64,000 bases of DNA from Bradyrhizobium sp. 141 (GTDB lineage Bacteria > Pseudomonadota > Alphaproteobacteria > Rhizobiales > Xanthobacteraceae), in NCBI RefSeq assembly GCF_023074055.1, contig NZ_JADPKR010000013.1:124001-188000 (forward strand), in the 5' to 3' direction. The notes under the pieces were generated by a model that searched no databases, had not been told where the DNA came from, and was given only the letters and a program-made list of their open reading frames with translations. Both the position numbers and the translations under genes were made by a program. Positions 53,198 to 61,693 of the stretch are shown here, in pieces; position 1 is the stretch's first letter, and every line of letters starts with the position of its first letter.

Positions 53198-54111
53198 CCG
53201 GTCTGAAATCGCTACGCCGGGCAATTCTGCCGGGCATCACGGCGCTGGTGCTGCTTGGCTCTGCGTCACAGGCCCAGCAATCGTACAAGACGCCCGAAGA
53301 CGCTGCTGCTGCGCTTGCGGCGGCGGTCAAGAGCGGGCCGGGCGACCTCCTGAAGGTGCTCGGCAAGGCCGCCGAGGACATCGTCTTCTCCGGTGACGAG
53401 ATCGCCGACAACGATATACGCCAGCGCTTCACGTCGATGTATGACGCCAAGCATGGCATCAAGGCGGAGGGTAACAAGACCGCATCCCTGATGCTGGGCC
53501 CGGACGATTTTCCGTTCCCGATCCCGCTGATCAACACTGAATCCGGCTGGGAGTTTGACACCGACGAGGGGCGGATCGAAGTGCTCCGCCGCCGCATCGG
53601 CCGCAACGAGCTCGACGCGATCCAGACCGCACTCGCCTATGTCGACGCCCAGAATGAATATGCAGGCAAGGATCGCGGTGAGGGCGTCGGCGTCTACGCG
53701 CAACGCATCGTCAGCAATCCCGGCAAGAAGGATGGGCTGTTCTGGCGCGACGACAGCGACCCGAGCCCGCTCGGCCCGCTTGCGGCGGAGGCGTCAGCCG
53801 AAGGCTACAAAGCGGCAGGTGTAGGGCCGAATCCATATCACGGATACTATTTTCGGATCTTGAAGGGGCAGGGAATGGACGCGCCCGGCGGCCCGCTCAA
53901 CTACGTCGTCAAAGGCAAGATGATTGGCGGCTTCGGGCTGATTGCCTGGCCTGCCGAGTATGGCAATTCGGGCGTGATGACCTTCCTCGTCAATCATAAC
54001 GGTACCGTCTACCAGAAGGATCTCGGCAAGCGCACGGACTTCGTTGCCAGGCGTACCTCCTTGTTTGATCCCGACCAGACCTGGAAGAAAGTCGATGCAG
54101 AGAAACCTTGA
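53194..54111 (+). CDS. DUF2950 family exported protein
   Basis: 305 residues, ATG overlapping the DUF3300 stop (ATGA). Signal peptide to about 27 (GITALVLLGSASQAQQ). Family signatures: YKTPEDAAAALAAAVKSG, GWEFDTDEGRIEVLRRRIGRNELDAI, NPYHGYYFRILKGQG and YGNSGVMTFLVNHNGTVYQKDLG. DUF2950 genes are frequently next to DUF3300 genes, and the coupling here supports a shared periplasmic role. Function unknown. Confidence 0.87.
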   Translation: MTGLKSLRRAILPGITALVLLGSASQAQQSYKTPEDAAAALAAAVKSGPGDLLKVLGKAAEDIVFSGDEIADNDIRQRFTSMYDAKHGIKAEGNKTASLMLGPDDFPFPIPLINTESGWEFDTDEGRIEVLRRRIGRNELDAIQTALAYVDAQNEYAGKDRGEGVGVYAQRIVSNPGKKDGLFWRDDSDPSPLGPLAAEASAEGYKAAGVGPNPYHGYYFRILKGQGMDAPGGPLNYVVKGKMIGGFGLIAWPAEYGNSGVMTFLVNHNGTVYQKDLGKRTDFVARRTSLFDPDQTWKKVDAEKP

Positions 54112-54565
54112 GCGCGGCGTTGCCTTGTTGAGGACTTCGGTGATTTACCTCGGAACGATCGCGCTCCTTGCGTTGGCGGTTCCGGCAACACCGTCCTTCG
54201 CGCAGGCCTCAGGGCACGTCCGGGTCAAAATTGTGAAGGCGGGCCTGCTTGTCGGCGCTGGCGCGGGCAACGGGGTGCTGACCTATCGCGGTCACGATTA
54301 TCCCTTCCAAGTGACCGGCATTAGCCTCGGCATCACGGCCGGCGCGACCATCGGCCGGCTCGATGGCCGGGCTTCGGGCATCCGCGAAATCTCCGACTTT
54401 GCGGGTTCCTACAGCTCGGTTGGTGGCGGGGCGGCGCTCGTCGGGGGAGTGAACGGCGTCCACTTGCGCAACGACAAGGGGGTCGTGATCGTTCTGCGAG
54501 GGCCGAAGGCTGGCCTGGAGTTTGCCGCCAACCTCAGTGGAATCACAATATCGCTTGCGAAATGA
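54095..54565 (+). CDS. exported glycine-rich beta-type protein, paralogue of 44568-45002
   Basis: 156 residues from ATG 54095 (GGAAGAAAG upstream), overlapping the DUF2950 stop by 17 bp. Hydrophobic signal segment (YLGTIALLALAVPATPSFAQ). The mature part repeats the pattern of the 44568 protein: KAGLLVGAGAGNGVLTYRG, DYPFQVTGISLGITAGATIG, ISDFAGSYSSVGGGAA, VIVLRGPKAGLEFAANLSG. Same family, unknown to me; both copies end FixK-box units. Confidence 0.72.
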   Translation: MQRNLERGVALLRTSVIYLGTIALLALAVPATPSFAQASGHVRVKIVKAGLLVGAGAGNGVLTYRGHDYPFQVTGISLGITAGATIGRLDGRASGIREISDFAGSYSSVGGGAALVGGVNGVHLRNDKGVVIVLRGPKAGLEFAANLSGITISLAK

Positions 54566-54594
54566 GGTCATGCGATTGACACTTCTGTCGCACA

Positions 54595-54744
54595 TTAGGC
54601 GGCGAGTTTCAGTGTCGAGGGTTTGACCGCCAACCCAAGACTGCTGGCCAGAAGGCTGCACGCCAGGCTTGTCGGGGACCGGGAAGGTTCGATGACGAGA
54701 ACGGCCTCATCGCCCGCACCTGGAAGCTCAGTTGCTGCGGTCAC
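54595..54744 (-). CDS. possible 49-residue ORF (speculative)
   Basis: GTG 54744 to TAA 54595 on the minus strand. The product has a hydrophobic middle (SLACSLLASSLGLAV) and ends KPSTLKLAA, which looks more protein-like than most chance frames, but third-position GC is modest (about 65 percent by count) and no Shine-Dalgarno is visible. It lies in the 311-bp gap before the second sensor kinase. Could be the remnant end of a lost gene. Confidence 0.22.
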   Translation of the reverse strand: MTAATELPGAGDEAVLVIEPSRSPTSLACSLLASSLGLAVKPSTLKLAA

Positions 54745-54876
54745 GACACCGTGGCAGGATGCCCCCTGTTAAAACCCGAGGCTGCCCAGGCGAGCGGGAG
54801 CCATGGACTGATCTCCGGGCCGCCGCGCACTCGAACAACCACAGTATCAACAACCGCCGGAGCACAGGCGGCCACC

Positions 54877-56478
54877 ATGCTGAACGTCGAAACTCAGCGT
54901 TACACGCCCGCATCGGATCGGGATCTTCCTGTCGTAGTCGCATTGATGCCCGCAACGCCGAAACAGCGAGCAGTCGCGGTTGGCCTTGCCGTTGTGATTA
55001 TCGTCCTTGCAGCGCTGGTTGCTCCGTTTGCGCATCTCCAGATCGGCAGGATCGACAGCTTTGTTCCGGTTCTTCAAACCGTCCTGAGCGCAGCCGACCT
55101 GCTTACGGCAATTCTGCTGTTAGCCCAGTATTCGGTCCAACCGCATCGATCGCTGCTTGCCATCGCCAGCGCGTACCTCTTCAGCGCCTCGTTCGCCTTC
55201 TTGCAGACGTTGAGTTTCCCGGGAGGCTACGCACCTAACGGCATCATCGGTGACGGCTTCAACACGCCGGCCTGGTTCTTCGTCCTTTGGCACACGACGT
55301 TTTCTTTGTGCGTGCTGTCCTACGTCTTGCTGAAGGAGATGAAAGCGGCAATCCCCCGGTCGCCCGCTGCCAGCATCGCGCTCACGCTTGCGTTCGTGTT
55401 CGGGGTGGTGGTTGTAGCGGCGACGCTTGTGACCACTTGGGTCGGGGATCTGCCGAGCTTCTACACGACGAGTGTCACGCTGCAGACGCGGCTCGGTAAT
55501 CAGATCAACGTCGCATTGTTCGTTTTCGGCGCGTTCCTGTTCTTGCTGCTCTTTACACGTGGGCGAACGGTGCTTGATCTCTGGCTGATGGTGACCTTGT
55601 TGGCGTGGCTGCCCAACTTCCTCGTGGCAGCCGTCGCGAGCTCGGTTCGCTTTTCGGTTGGTTGGTATGCGGCTCGCGGCTTTGCGCTGGTCGCGAGCTG
55701 CATGCTGCTGTCGGTCCTGCTGACCGAAATGACCCTGCTGTATTCCCGGCTCGCCAGTGCCCTGACGATGCAGCGGCGTGAGCGGGCCAACCGCCTGGTG
55801 AGCATTGACGCTGCTACCGCCGCGATCGCTCATGAAGTCAGGTCGCCTCTGGGCTCAATCACTTTGAATGCAAGCACGGCTCTCCAGATGCTTCAGGCAC
55901 AACCTCCTCGGCTGGAAGAGATCAACGTCATTCTCAAGGATATGGAAGAAGCAAGTTTAAGGGTGAATGAGACGATCAGGAGCGTTCGCGGGCTTTTCAA
56001 GGACGCCGCTGATCAACCTGCGACGATAAACATTGAGGAAGTCACGCGCCAAGTATTGCGGCTACTGCAGCACGAATTGCAGTTGAACGAAGTGTCTGTC
56101 GTGACCGAGTTTCAGGTCGATGGCGCCCTGGTGCGTGCGGATCCCGTGCAACTGCAACAAGTGATTTTGAACCTGCTGAAAAACGCCATCGAAGCGGTGA
56201 ACGCCGCTTTGACCGACGGTCGCAGATTGAACGTTGGAACACGGCTCGACGGTGGGGCTGTTATCCTCTTCGTTCGCGATAACGGCGCGGGAATGTGTCC
56301 GAACGACCAAGGCCGCATTTTTGAGCCGTTCTTCACGACCAAGCGGGAAGGGATGGGACTGGGCCTGCCGATCTGCCGCATGATCGTCGAAAGGTATGAT
56401 GGCAGTTTGGTTCTTGCAGAATCCAGTCGTCGTGGCTCGACCTTCGAGGTGGCTTTGCCGGCCATGCATCTGGTCTAA
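54877..56478 (+). CDS. multi-pass membrane sensor histidine kinase
   Basis: 533 residues from ATG 54877 (AGGCGG upstream); ATG 54751 would add 42 residues without features. Seven to eight membrane segments occupy about 25-285 (MASE-type sensor), for example AVGLAVVIIVLAALVAPFA. HisKA with H319 in AIAHEVRSPLGSITL, then HATPase with DPVQLQQVILNLLKNAIEA, DNGAGMCPNDQG and FFTTKREGMGLGLPI. Probably senses a membrane or redox cue. Orphan: no regulator gene adjoins it. Confidence 0.9.
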   Translation: MLNVETQRYTPASDRDLPVVVALMPATPKQRAVAVGLAVVIIVLAALVAPFAHLQIGRIDSFVPVLQTVLSAADLLTAILLLAQYSVQPHRSLLAIASAYLFSASFAFLQTLSFPGGYAPNGIIGDGFNTPAWFFVLWHTTFSLCVLSYVLLKEMKAAIPRSPAASIALTLAFVFGVVVVAATLVTTWVGDLPSFYTTSVTLQTRLGNQINVALFVFGAFLFLLLFTRGRTVLDLWLMVTLLAWLPNFLVAAVASSVRFSVGWYAARGFALVASCMLLSVLLTEMTLLYSRLASALTMQRRERANRLVSIDAATAAIAHEVRSPLGSITLNASTALQMLQAQPPRLEEINVILKDMEEASLRVNETIRSVRGLFKDAADQPATINIEEVTRQVLRLLQHELQLNEVSVVTEFQVDGALVRADPVQLQQVILNLLKNAIEAVNAALTDGRRLNVGTRLDGGAVILFVRDNGAGMCPNDQGRIFEPFFTTKREGMGLGLPICRMIVERYDGSLVLAESSRRGSTFEVALPAMHLV

Positions 56479-57410
56479 GTTCCGAAGAGCGACGCTCACG
56501 CCGTCGGTCTCTCCGGCGCGGTTTGTCCAACTGAAGCGAGCTGTTCACCCTCTATTGAGGTGTGGGACCCATCTGGGCCGAAATTGGAACGACCTCCTTG
56601 TTGCAGCACTCGTGAACTGCATGGGTCTCTCTTGCCTGTCGCGATCTTATTCCGATTGCACAGGAAGCGCATTCTTGCGCAGGATGCGCACGAGACGTCC
56701 AAGGCCCAGGTGTTAATGCACAGCTCAAGAATTGTGGTGCCGAATAAGTTACTGAACCCATGGTGCCCATGATGGATTGGAGCGAGAGTTCAAGGTTTCC
56801 TAGCGGTCAGGAGGAGGGCGTGTGCACGATGTGTGCACCGGGAGATCAAGAGAAATCCATCATGGAAAGCCGAGCCGGTACTTGTGGAAGCGGGATAGAT
56901 AGGACACGAGGCTTGCGGCGTTCCAGAGAATAAGGCTTGCACATCCGTGCTGGTCTTCAATCCAGCCAGACGGTGATCAGAAACGCACTGGCTTGGGAAT
57001 CCCGCGCGGACGATACCTCGTTGTTCGGGGTCTTCGCGCGTGCGGCGACGACGTTGACCGCCGTCTCTCTACCGAGCGCCGTGCTTCCGCCCTTCGTACT
57101 CTCTCCCGGAGCCGCTGTAATTGAGCCAGCAGGCTAACGAGTTCGATCGTTGTGTGACGCAGCCCAGCCAGGCTGCAAACTCCACTACTCACTACCACAC
57201 CCCTAAACAGGCCTTGCCGAATCCGTGACGGGAAGCTCGAATTTGTGATGACGTGCCAATAACGTCTAAGCGATGGCTCCTTGAGCCGTCCGTTCGCTTT
57301 ACGACGATAGGCGGAAATATTTTCGAGCGTTCTAATGCGCTGCAACAGAAATGCCTGTCTCGAAAAAGAGAACTTGGACGCACTCTCTCAAAACGGCCTC
57401 GACATTTGCA
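56479..57410. other. gene-poor stretch, 0.9 kb
   Basis: No frame here shows a domain or a good start. One weak candidate reads 54 codons at 56769-56933 (MMDWSESS start, with a CTMC motif and a later TCG) but lacks a Shine-Dalgarno. GTGTGCAC/GTGTGCAC repeats near 56819-56838 and mixed composition suggest decayed accessory DNA. No intact transposase, tRNA or intron signature found. Confidence 0.4.
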
Positions 57411-57626
57411 TCAGCACGAGGAAGCCGCACCAAGAATATCCGTCGTCCGAACGATTGGCTCTTCGACCCAGGCCTCGCGAGCGAACCAGTTGTGATCGGC
57501 CTGGCAAGTGGGGCAACGAGTATTGCCGAAAAACACGATGCTCCGCAGGAAAGTCTCACGATCGGATTTGATGCCGGTCGGAATCGCGCGACCGGTTTTC
57601 GGACACTTGACCATAATCATACCCAT
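57411..57626 (-). CDS. small cysteine-containing (zinc-ribbon-like) protein
   Basis: 71 residues from ATG 57626, with an excellent Shine-Dalgarno (GGGAGG, spacing about 6). It begins MGMIMVKCPKTGRAIPTGI and later has FFGNTRCPTCQADHNWFARE. Cysteines in CP-T and CPTC plus the histidine suggest a small zinc-binding knuckle. Short proteins with a VKCPxTGxxIxTGI opening are common as orphans in Bradyrhizobium-type genomes. Function unknown. Confidence 0.72.
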   Translation of the reverse strand: MGMIMVKCPKTGRAIPTGIKSDRETFLRSIVFFGNTRCPTCQADHNWFAREAWVEEPIVRTTDILGAASSC

Positions 57627-58322
57627 GTGAGCCTCCCTGAAACATCTGCCGAATAAAAGGGGCCGGTCGGCTGGAGTGCGCTCTCGTCGGTGCGGGGTAC
57701 TTGGGGGGCATCGCACCTGGGTCGATGTTCGAGCAAAGGGCAGCTCGCTCGTGACGACGCTTCTCCAACCGACCGGATTCTTGCTGGGCGAATTCTTGGG
57801 AATACTGCCGACTTTGGCCCGGCAGGCCTATGAAATGAGGATTCGACCTCAACCGAAAGCTTCTGGGGGGCCCCTCACAATTATCATGTCCAATCCCTGC
57901 GGCTTCGTGCGGAATATTCCGCTCGCAACGAAGCCAGTATCTTCCTCTTGTCGGACAGATCAGCCAACCGGATCACTGGTCACTCCCCCCTCATGCAGTC
58001 CGTTAATATTCTCCGTTTTTCATTTAATGCGCAATTAAATTCGCATTGTCGGTCCGGTTTGCGACTTTCGACCGATTTATTTTGCGGGGCTGTCGCGGCG
58101 GGATGTCACATCGGAAAGCGTCAAGCCCTTCGCACTTTCAGCCATTTCCTCACTACCTGTTGCCGGTTCGGGCCGCGCCGATTTGACTTGGTAACGGATG
58201 GTTCGTGCGCGGTTCAAATATGAAATAAATTTTGTTATATGGCGGTGTTGTAAATATCGTTGTTAATTGCTGCCAATCAACTAAGCTAAGCTCGCCCAGG
58301 TTTCGTTCGGCTGGAGGAGACA
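57627..58322. other. gene-poor stretch, 0.7 kb, ending in an AT-rich promoter-like region
   Basis: No supported gene. From about 58205 the DNA becomes AT-rich. TTCAAA (58213-58218) and TTATAT (58235-58240) are 16 bp apart and could be a promoter for the small gene at 58323. GGAGGAGA (58312-58319) is the ribosome-binding site of that gene. Confidence 0.35.
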
Positions 58323-58565
58323 ATGTGGGATTTAACACTTGGCGGGTACGACCTAGCCCTCGATGCGCCGCAGTTGGCCCAGATGCGCGCGGAATTGGTC
58401 GGTATTGGAGAGAAGGAGCGCATTCTGCGAGAACGCAGTGCCGATCGCGAAGCCTATCGGTACCTTCTGGATGCTCACCGGTTGAGCGCGAGCGCGGTTT
58501 CTTTGAGAGAAGGTGTTGAACATTTCTCCGCAGGGAGGGGGCAGGGGCGGTCAGCTGTGGCATGA
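58323..58565 (+). CDS. small helical hypothetical protein upstream of the PqqD-HprK gene
   Basis: 80 residues, ATG with a strong Shine-Dalgarno (GGAGGAG, spacing 5). Opens MWDLTLGGYDLALDAPQLAQ, then a charged helical part (IGEKERILRERSADREAYRY). No known domain. Its TGA overlaps the ATG of a 30-codon ORF, and the PqqD-HprK and nucleotidyltransferase genes follow, so it is likely part of that locus. Confidence 0.55.
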   Translation: MWDLTLGGYDLALDAPQLAQMRAELVGIGEKERILRERSADREAYRYLLDAHRLSASAVSLREGVEHFSAGRGQGRSAVA

Positions 58566-58654
58566 CTGACCGGATTGTCGTTTCGAAACGAGACCGATTA
58601 GGTGACTTGTGCCCGGCAGACGGGAATTGCCGTGCCGCGGACGGGTCAGATTGA
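58562..58654 (+). CDS. candidate precursor peptide (30 residues)
   Basis: ATG 58562 overlaps the stop of the upstream 80-residue gene (ATGA) and reads 30 codons to TGA 58652-58654. The N-terminal half is basic (MTDRIVVSKRDRLGD) and the C-terminal half is short with two cysteines and acidic ends (LCPADGNCRAADGSD). Size, coupling and position directly before a PqqD-HprK kinase gene fit a ribosomally made peptide substrate, but no homology is visible and a chance frame is possible. Confidence 0.35.
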   Translation: MTDRIVVSKRDRLGDLCPADGNCRAADGSD

Positions 58655-58738
58655 TCTTCATAGGCTGCCGAGGGCGGCGAGAGCATCCCAGACGCTGTCG
58701 TCGCCTCGTCGCTGCAGGAAGAGGCAGAGTTCTTCACA

Positions 58739-59866
58739 TTGGTTGGAGCCGTGCTGGAAAGATCGTCGGCCGAGATGGTTTTGAGACCGGCTGCGGATGC
58801 AGTGTTCGCGCTGCTGGAAGGTCGATCAATGCTCTTCAGCGAAACAGGGCAGAAGATCTTTGAACTGGACCGAGTAGGAGCATTCATCTGGTGTAAGCTG
58901 GCGCAAGGCGCCTCTCTGGAGGACATCTATCAGGGGCTTGGGACGCTAGGCGTTGACGCGCACACGGCACGCCAGTTCACGCGACGGGTTGTAGATATAT
59001 GGATCGATCGAGCGTTGCTCGAGGTCGACTGGCGAATGCCGACCGATGTTGCCTTCTCGGCGGTTCTAGGCCGGCACCGAATAGGGGTCCGGGCTGCAAA
59101 TCCGGACCTCTTGAGATGGCTGCGCTCGCTGTTTTGTGTTTCGGGCCAGAGCGCCGGCGGCGACGACATTGCGATCGAGGCAATGATGCTTGACGAGCAA
59201 GTGCTCTGGCGCGGAGAGGATTCCAGCATTTCGAGGTGTCAAATCGAAGCACTGGCCCCTACGATCAAAGCACACATCACCGAGCGACTTATTCGAAGCA
59301 ATCGCTGGACCTTCTCCCTCCATGCCGCTTCCCTCGTGAAAGACGGTGCGGGGCTATTGTTATGCGGACAACCGGGAGCCGGAAAGTCCACCCTCACACT
59401 GCAGTTGGTGGACGCCGGACTTCGGTACGCCGGTGATGACGTTGCGCTGGTTGGAACTGACGGAGCGATCTGCGGGATCCCGTTTGCTCTCACCGTCAAG
59501 GAAGGATCGTGGGACTTGCTCTCGCGACTACATGGCGACCGGTACGACGCGACGCATTGCCGCTCCGACGGCGTTCTGGTGCGGTACGTGCCCATTGCGG
59601 ATGCGTACCACCAATGCTTTTCCGCAAGCTGGATCATCTTCTTGAACCGTGTCGCGAGCGGTCCGGCCGAACTAACCGCGATAGATCAACTGGATTCGAT
59701 GAAGCGGCTCATCGATAATGCATTTGCTGCTGACGGACGACTTTCGCAGGCCGGCTTTTCCGCTTTGAAGCGGATCGTCGCTGGCGCGCCATCGCTTCAA
59801 CTCACCTACTGCGAGGCCGTGGAGGCCCGGCGCGTGCTTATGGATCTATGCAATGGCAAGGCATAG
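58739..59866 (+). CDS. PqqD-like domain fused to HprK-related kinase
   Basis: 375 residues if the TTG at 58739 is used; ATG 58775 is an alternative (363). Residues about 15-95 resemble PqqD-type peptide-recognition domains (RPAADAVFALLEGRSMLFSE, FELDRVGAFIWCKLAQGAS). The C-terminal part is an HPr kinase-like P-loop domain: LLLCGQPGAGKSTLTLQLVD (P-loop Lys at 216 or 204), YAGDDVALV and GIPFALTVKEGSW. Relatives occur in 'HPr-rel-A' loci and in some lasso-peptide clusters, where the kinase phosphorylates the peptide. Overlaps the nucleotidyltransferase gene by 14 bp. Confidence 0.8.
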   Translation: MVGAVLERSSAEMVLRPAADAVFALLEGRSMLFSETGQKIFELDRVGAFIWCKLAQGASLEDIYQGLGTLGVDAHTARQFTRRVVDIWIDRALLEVDWRMPTDVAFSAVLGRHRIGVRAANPDLLRWLRSLFCVSGQSAGGDDIAIEAMMLDEQVLWRGEDSSISRCQIEALAPTIKAHITERLIRSNRWTFSLHAASLVKDGAGLLLCGQPGAGKSTLTLQLVDAGLRYAGDDVALVGTDGAICGIPFALTVKEGSWDLLSRLHGDRYDATHCRSDGVLVRYVPIADAYHQCFSASWIIFLNRVASGPAELTAIDQLDSMKRLIDNAFAADGRLSQAGFSALKRIVAGAPSLQLTYCEAVEARRVLMDLCNGKA

Positions 59867-60929
59867 CACGGCGCTGACGAGCCTCTGCAATTGCCTGCAA
59901 GGCATGCCACCCGTCGACATCGAGTGGACGTCCGTAATCGGGCTCGCAAACCAGACTCTAACGACGCCGGCTCTCATCGATTTCGTTGACAAATTTGCAC
60001 AGATCCTGCCGGAGGACGTCCGCACATATGTCCGCCATATCTACAGCCGAAACGTGCTGCGCAACAATCGCCTCCTTGCTCAACTGGAGGAGGCCGTTGT
60101 TGCGATGAACGGCCTGGGAATTACGCCGATCCTACTCAAGGGGGCATCGACCCTGGCGTCCGCGCCCGAGGAGCGGCGAGGCGTTCGGCTGATGTCTGAT
60201 CTGGATATTATGGTTATGCCGGACGAAGCTGAAAGAGCAGTCACCGCTCTGGGCGCGATTGGCTATCAAGTTCACGAGCGGCCCCCTCCCGAAAGCAAGA
60301 GATGGTATGTCGAGATGAACCGGCCGCAGGATGTCGGCACCATCGATCTGCAGCGCGCCGCTCCAGATTCTGCCTATTTCGGCTGCGACCGCGAACACGC
60401 TCTGAGTCATTGCTTCGCTGCGAGGCTGGGGCGGGGAAGCGCGTATGTCCCCACGACTACCTGCCGAGCGCTTATGTTGATCATCCACGATCAGTTTCAA
60501 GACTTTGGCTATTGGCTCGGGGACCTCGATCTGCGGCATCTCCTTGAATTGCGAGATCTGAACAGTTCCTCCGGTGGCATCGATTGGACTGAGCTTACCT
60601 CTCATATGTCAGGCGATTTGATGAAGAACGCGGTCGAAACCCAGCTGCTCGCTTTAGCTGAGCTGCTTGGGGTCGATATCCCGCGCCCGCTGCGCTCCCG
60701 ACTAATCCCACGTCTGCAGTTCATGAGACAATTGATGCAAGCACGCTATCCGGTCACACGTGTGCCCTTTCTCGCGATGACGATTCTGGACCTTAGAAAT
60801 TACCGTCGGGAGGGGACTGGTTCCGAAAAAACCAGCGCGCGTCGGCGTGGATTGTGGACTGTGCCCAGAGCGAGCACCTTAGAGTATCTGTTGAGGGCGA
60901 CGACTGCGGTTCGTACGGGAAAGGTGTAG
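59853..60929 (+). CDS. nucleotidyltransferase family protein (NTP_transf_5)
   Basis: 358 residues. ITPILLKGASTLASAPEERR followed by GVRLMSDLDIMVMPDEAERA carries the G-S-D-x-D nucleotidyltransferase signature, and IDLQRAAPDSAYF and LIIHDQFQDFGYW fit the uncharacterised nucleotidyltransferase family PF14907. It would transfer a nucleotide to a peptide, protein or small molecule. The 14-bp overlap with the PqqD-HprK gene shows coupling; the same pairing is seen in peptide-modification and exopolysaccharide-linked loci. Confidence 0.82.
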   Translation: MARHSTALTSLCNCLQGMPPVDIEWTSVIGLANQTLTTPALIDFVDKFAQILPEDVRTYVRHIYSRNVLRNNRLLAQLEEAVVAMNGLGITPILLKGASTLASAPEERRGVRLMSDLDIMVMPDEAERAVTALGAIGYQVHERPPPESKRWYVEMNRPQDVGTIDLQRAAPDSAYFGCDREHALSHCFAARLGRGSAYVPTTTCRALMLIIHDQFQDFGYWLGDLDLRHLLELRDLNSSSGGIDWTELTSHMSGDLMKNAVETQLLALAELLGVDIPRPLRSRLIPRLQFMRQLMQARYPVTRVPFLAMTILDLRNYRREGTGSEKTSARRRGLWTVPRASTLEYLLRATTAVRTGKV

Positions 60930-61086
60930 GGCCCGCGAGGGTCACACAAGCGCCTTTCGGGAAGGGCGGAGGCAGATCCCAGGGCGGACCGGGCTTTCCG
61001 ATGTTACGGCCCCAGGCCGGTAGAGCGTTTTCCGGAATGCGCAGGGCTGAACGTTTTCAGGCAACCTTACGTGCAAATGCGCAGGG

Positions 61087-61491
61087 CTACGAGTGCTCTC
61101 GACCACCATCATTCCGGTCGGACGTGTCGCCGTTCTCGCGGATTCTGAACTCCTCCAGCGTGTGGCCTGACCGGAGGGCGGCAACTAGCCAGCGAGGCTG
61201 TTTGCCTCGTCCCGACCAGGTCTCGGTCGGCTGGAGCGGGTTGGAATATTTCGGCACAACCTTCGGGTATTTGCGCCGTGGCGGCTGGCCTAGGCCCATC
61301 TCTGCCGCTACGCTCTCGGGCCCGCCGACTTGTTCCGGCTGATTGAGTTGCGCCAGGCGCTTCTCCAGCTCCCGCTTTTCGGCCGTGATCTTTTCAGCAA
61401 GAATTTTTGTTAGCTCCTCGTGGAGGAGCCATAATTCTTCAAAATCCATGGCTTCGAGATCTTGCCTGTGCATAGATAGCATTCTCGTCAC
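61087..61491 (-). CDS. H-NS/HvrA-type nucleoid protein
   Basis: 134 residues with GTG 61491; ATG codons at 61482 or 61473 are plausible starts. N-terminal helical oligomerisation part (MDFEELWLLHEELTKILAEK with EKRELEKRLAQLN) and the C-terminal H-NS DNA-binding motif RRKYPKVVPKY plus TWSGRGKQPRW. Binds AT-rich DNA minor groove and silences foreign genes. Divergent from a paralogue at 62184, with an AT-rich stretch between them. Confidence 0.88.
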   Translation of the reverse strand: MTRMLSMHRQDLEAMDFEELWLLHEELTKILAEKITAEKRELEKRLAQLNQPEQVGGPESVAAEMGLGQPPRRKYPKVVPKYSNPLQPTETWSGRGKQPRWLVAALRSGHTLEEFRIRENGDTSDRNDGGREHS

Positions 61492-61578
61492 CGTTGGACT
61501 GGCTGCCTATCCATCGACCATCGGTCATATTCAAACATCGTGGGCCGAACGAAGAATGAACGTGGTCAGGCACTCGAT

Positions 61579-61607
61579 TTGACCTAACAATAGATTTGTT
61601 ATATATT
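61579..61607 (+). promoter_or_regulatory. strong sigma-70-type promoter in AT-rich DNA
   Basis: TTGACC (61579-61584), 17-bp spacer, TATATT (61602-61607). Five of six and five of six matches to consensus make it the best housekeeping-type promoter in the window. An odd palindrome ATTATT-T-AATAAT (61605-61617) overlaps the -10 and predicted start. Confidence 0.6.
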
Positions 61608-61645
61608 ATTTAATAATTATTGCGACGATTATTTTATTAATAAGC
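61586..61645. other. AT-rich island between divergent H-NS-like genes
   Basis: About 60 bp composed almost only of A and T (for example TTATATATTATTTAATAATT) in an otherwise GC-rich genome. Curved AT-rich DNA of this kind is the preferred nucleation site for H-NS-family proteins, which are encoded on both sides. Confidence 0.6.
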
Positions 61646-61693
61646 CTCAGCAGGCTCAGAAGCTTGCGGGAAGGCGCAAGAGGAGAATTGGTT

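Noticed and set aside
56800..57000. Possible group II intron or insertion-sequence fragment (GTGTGCAC strings, GAAAGCCGAGCCGG)
   Set aside because: No maturase, no domain V-like hairpin that I could fold, and no terminal repeats or transposase motif.
58153..58926. 257-codon minus-strand frame over the start of the PqqD-HprK gene
   Set aside because: Ser/Pro/Arg-rich with no domain and opposes the better supported small gene and kinase gene.
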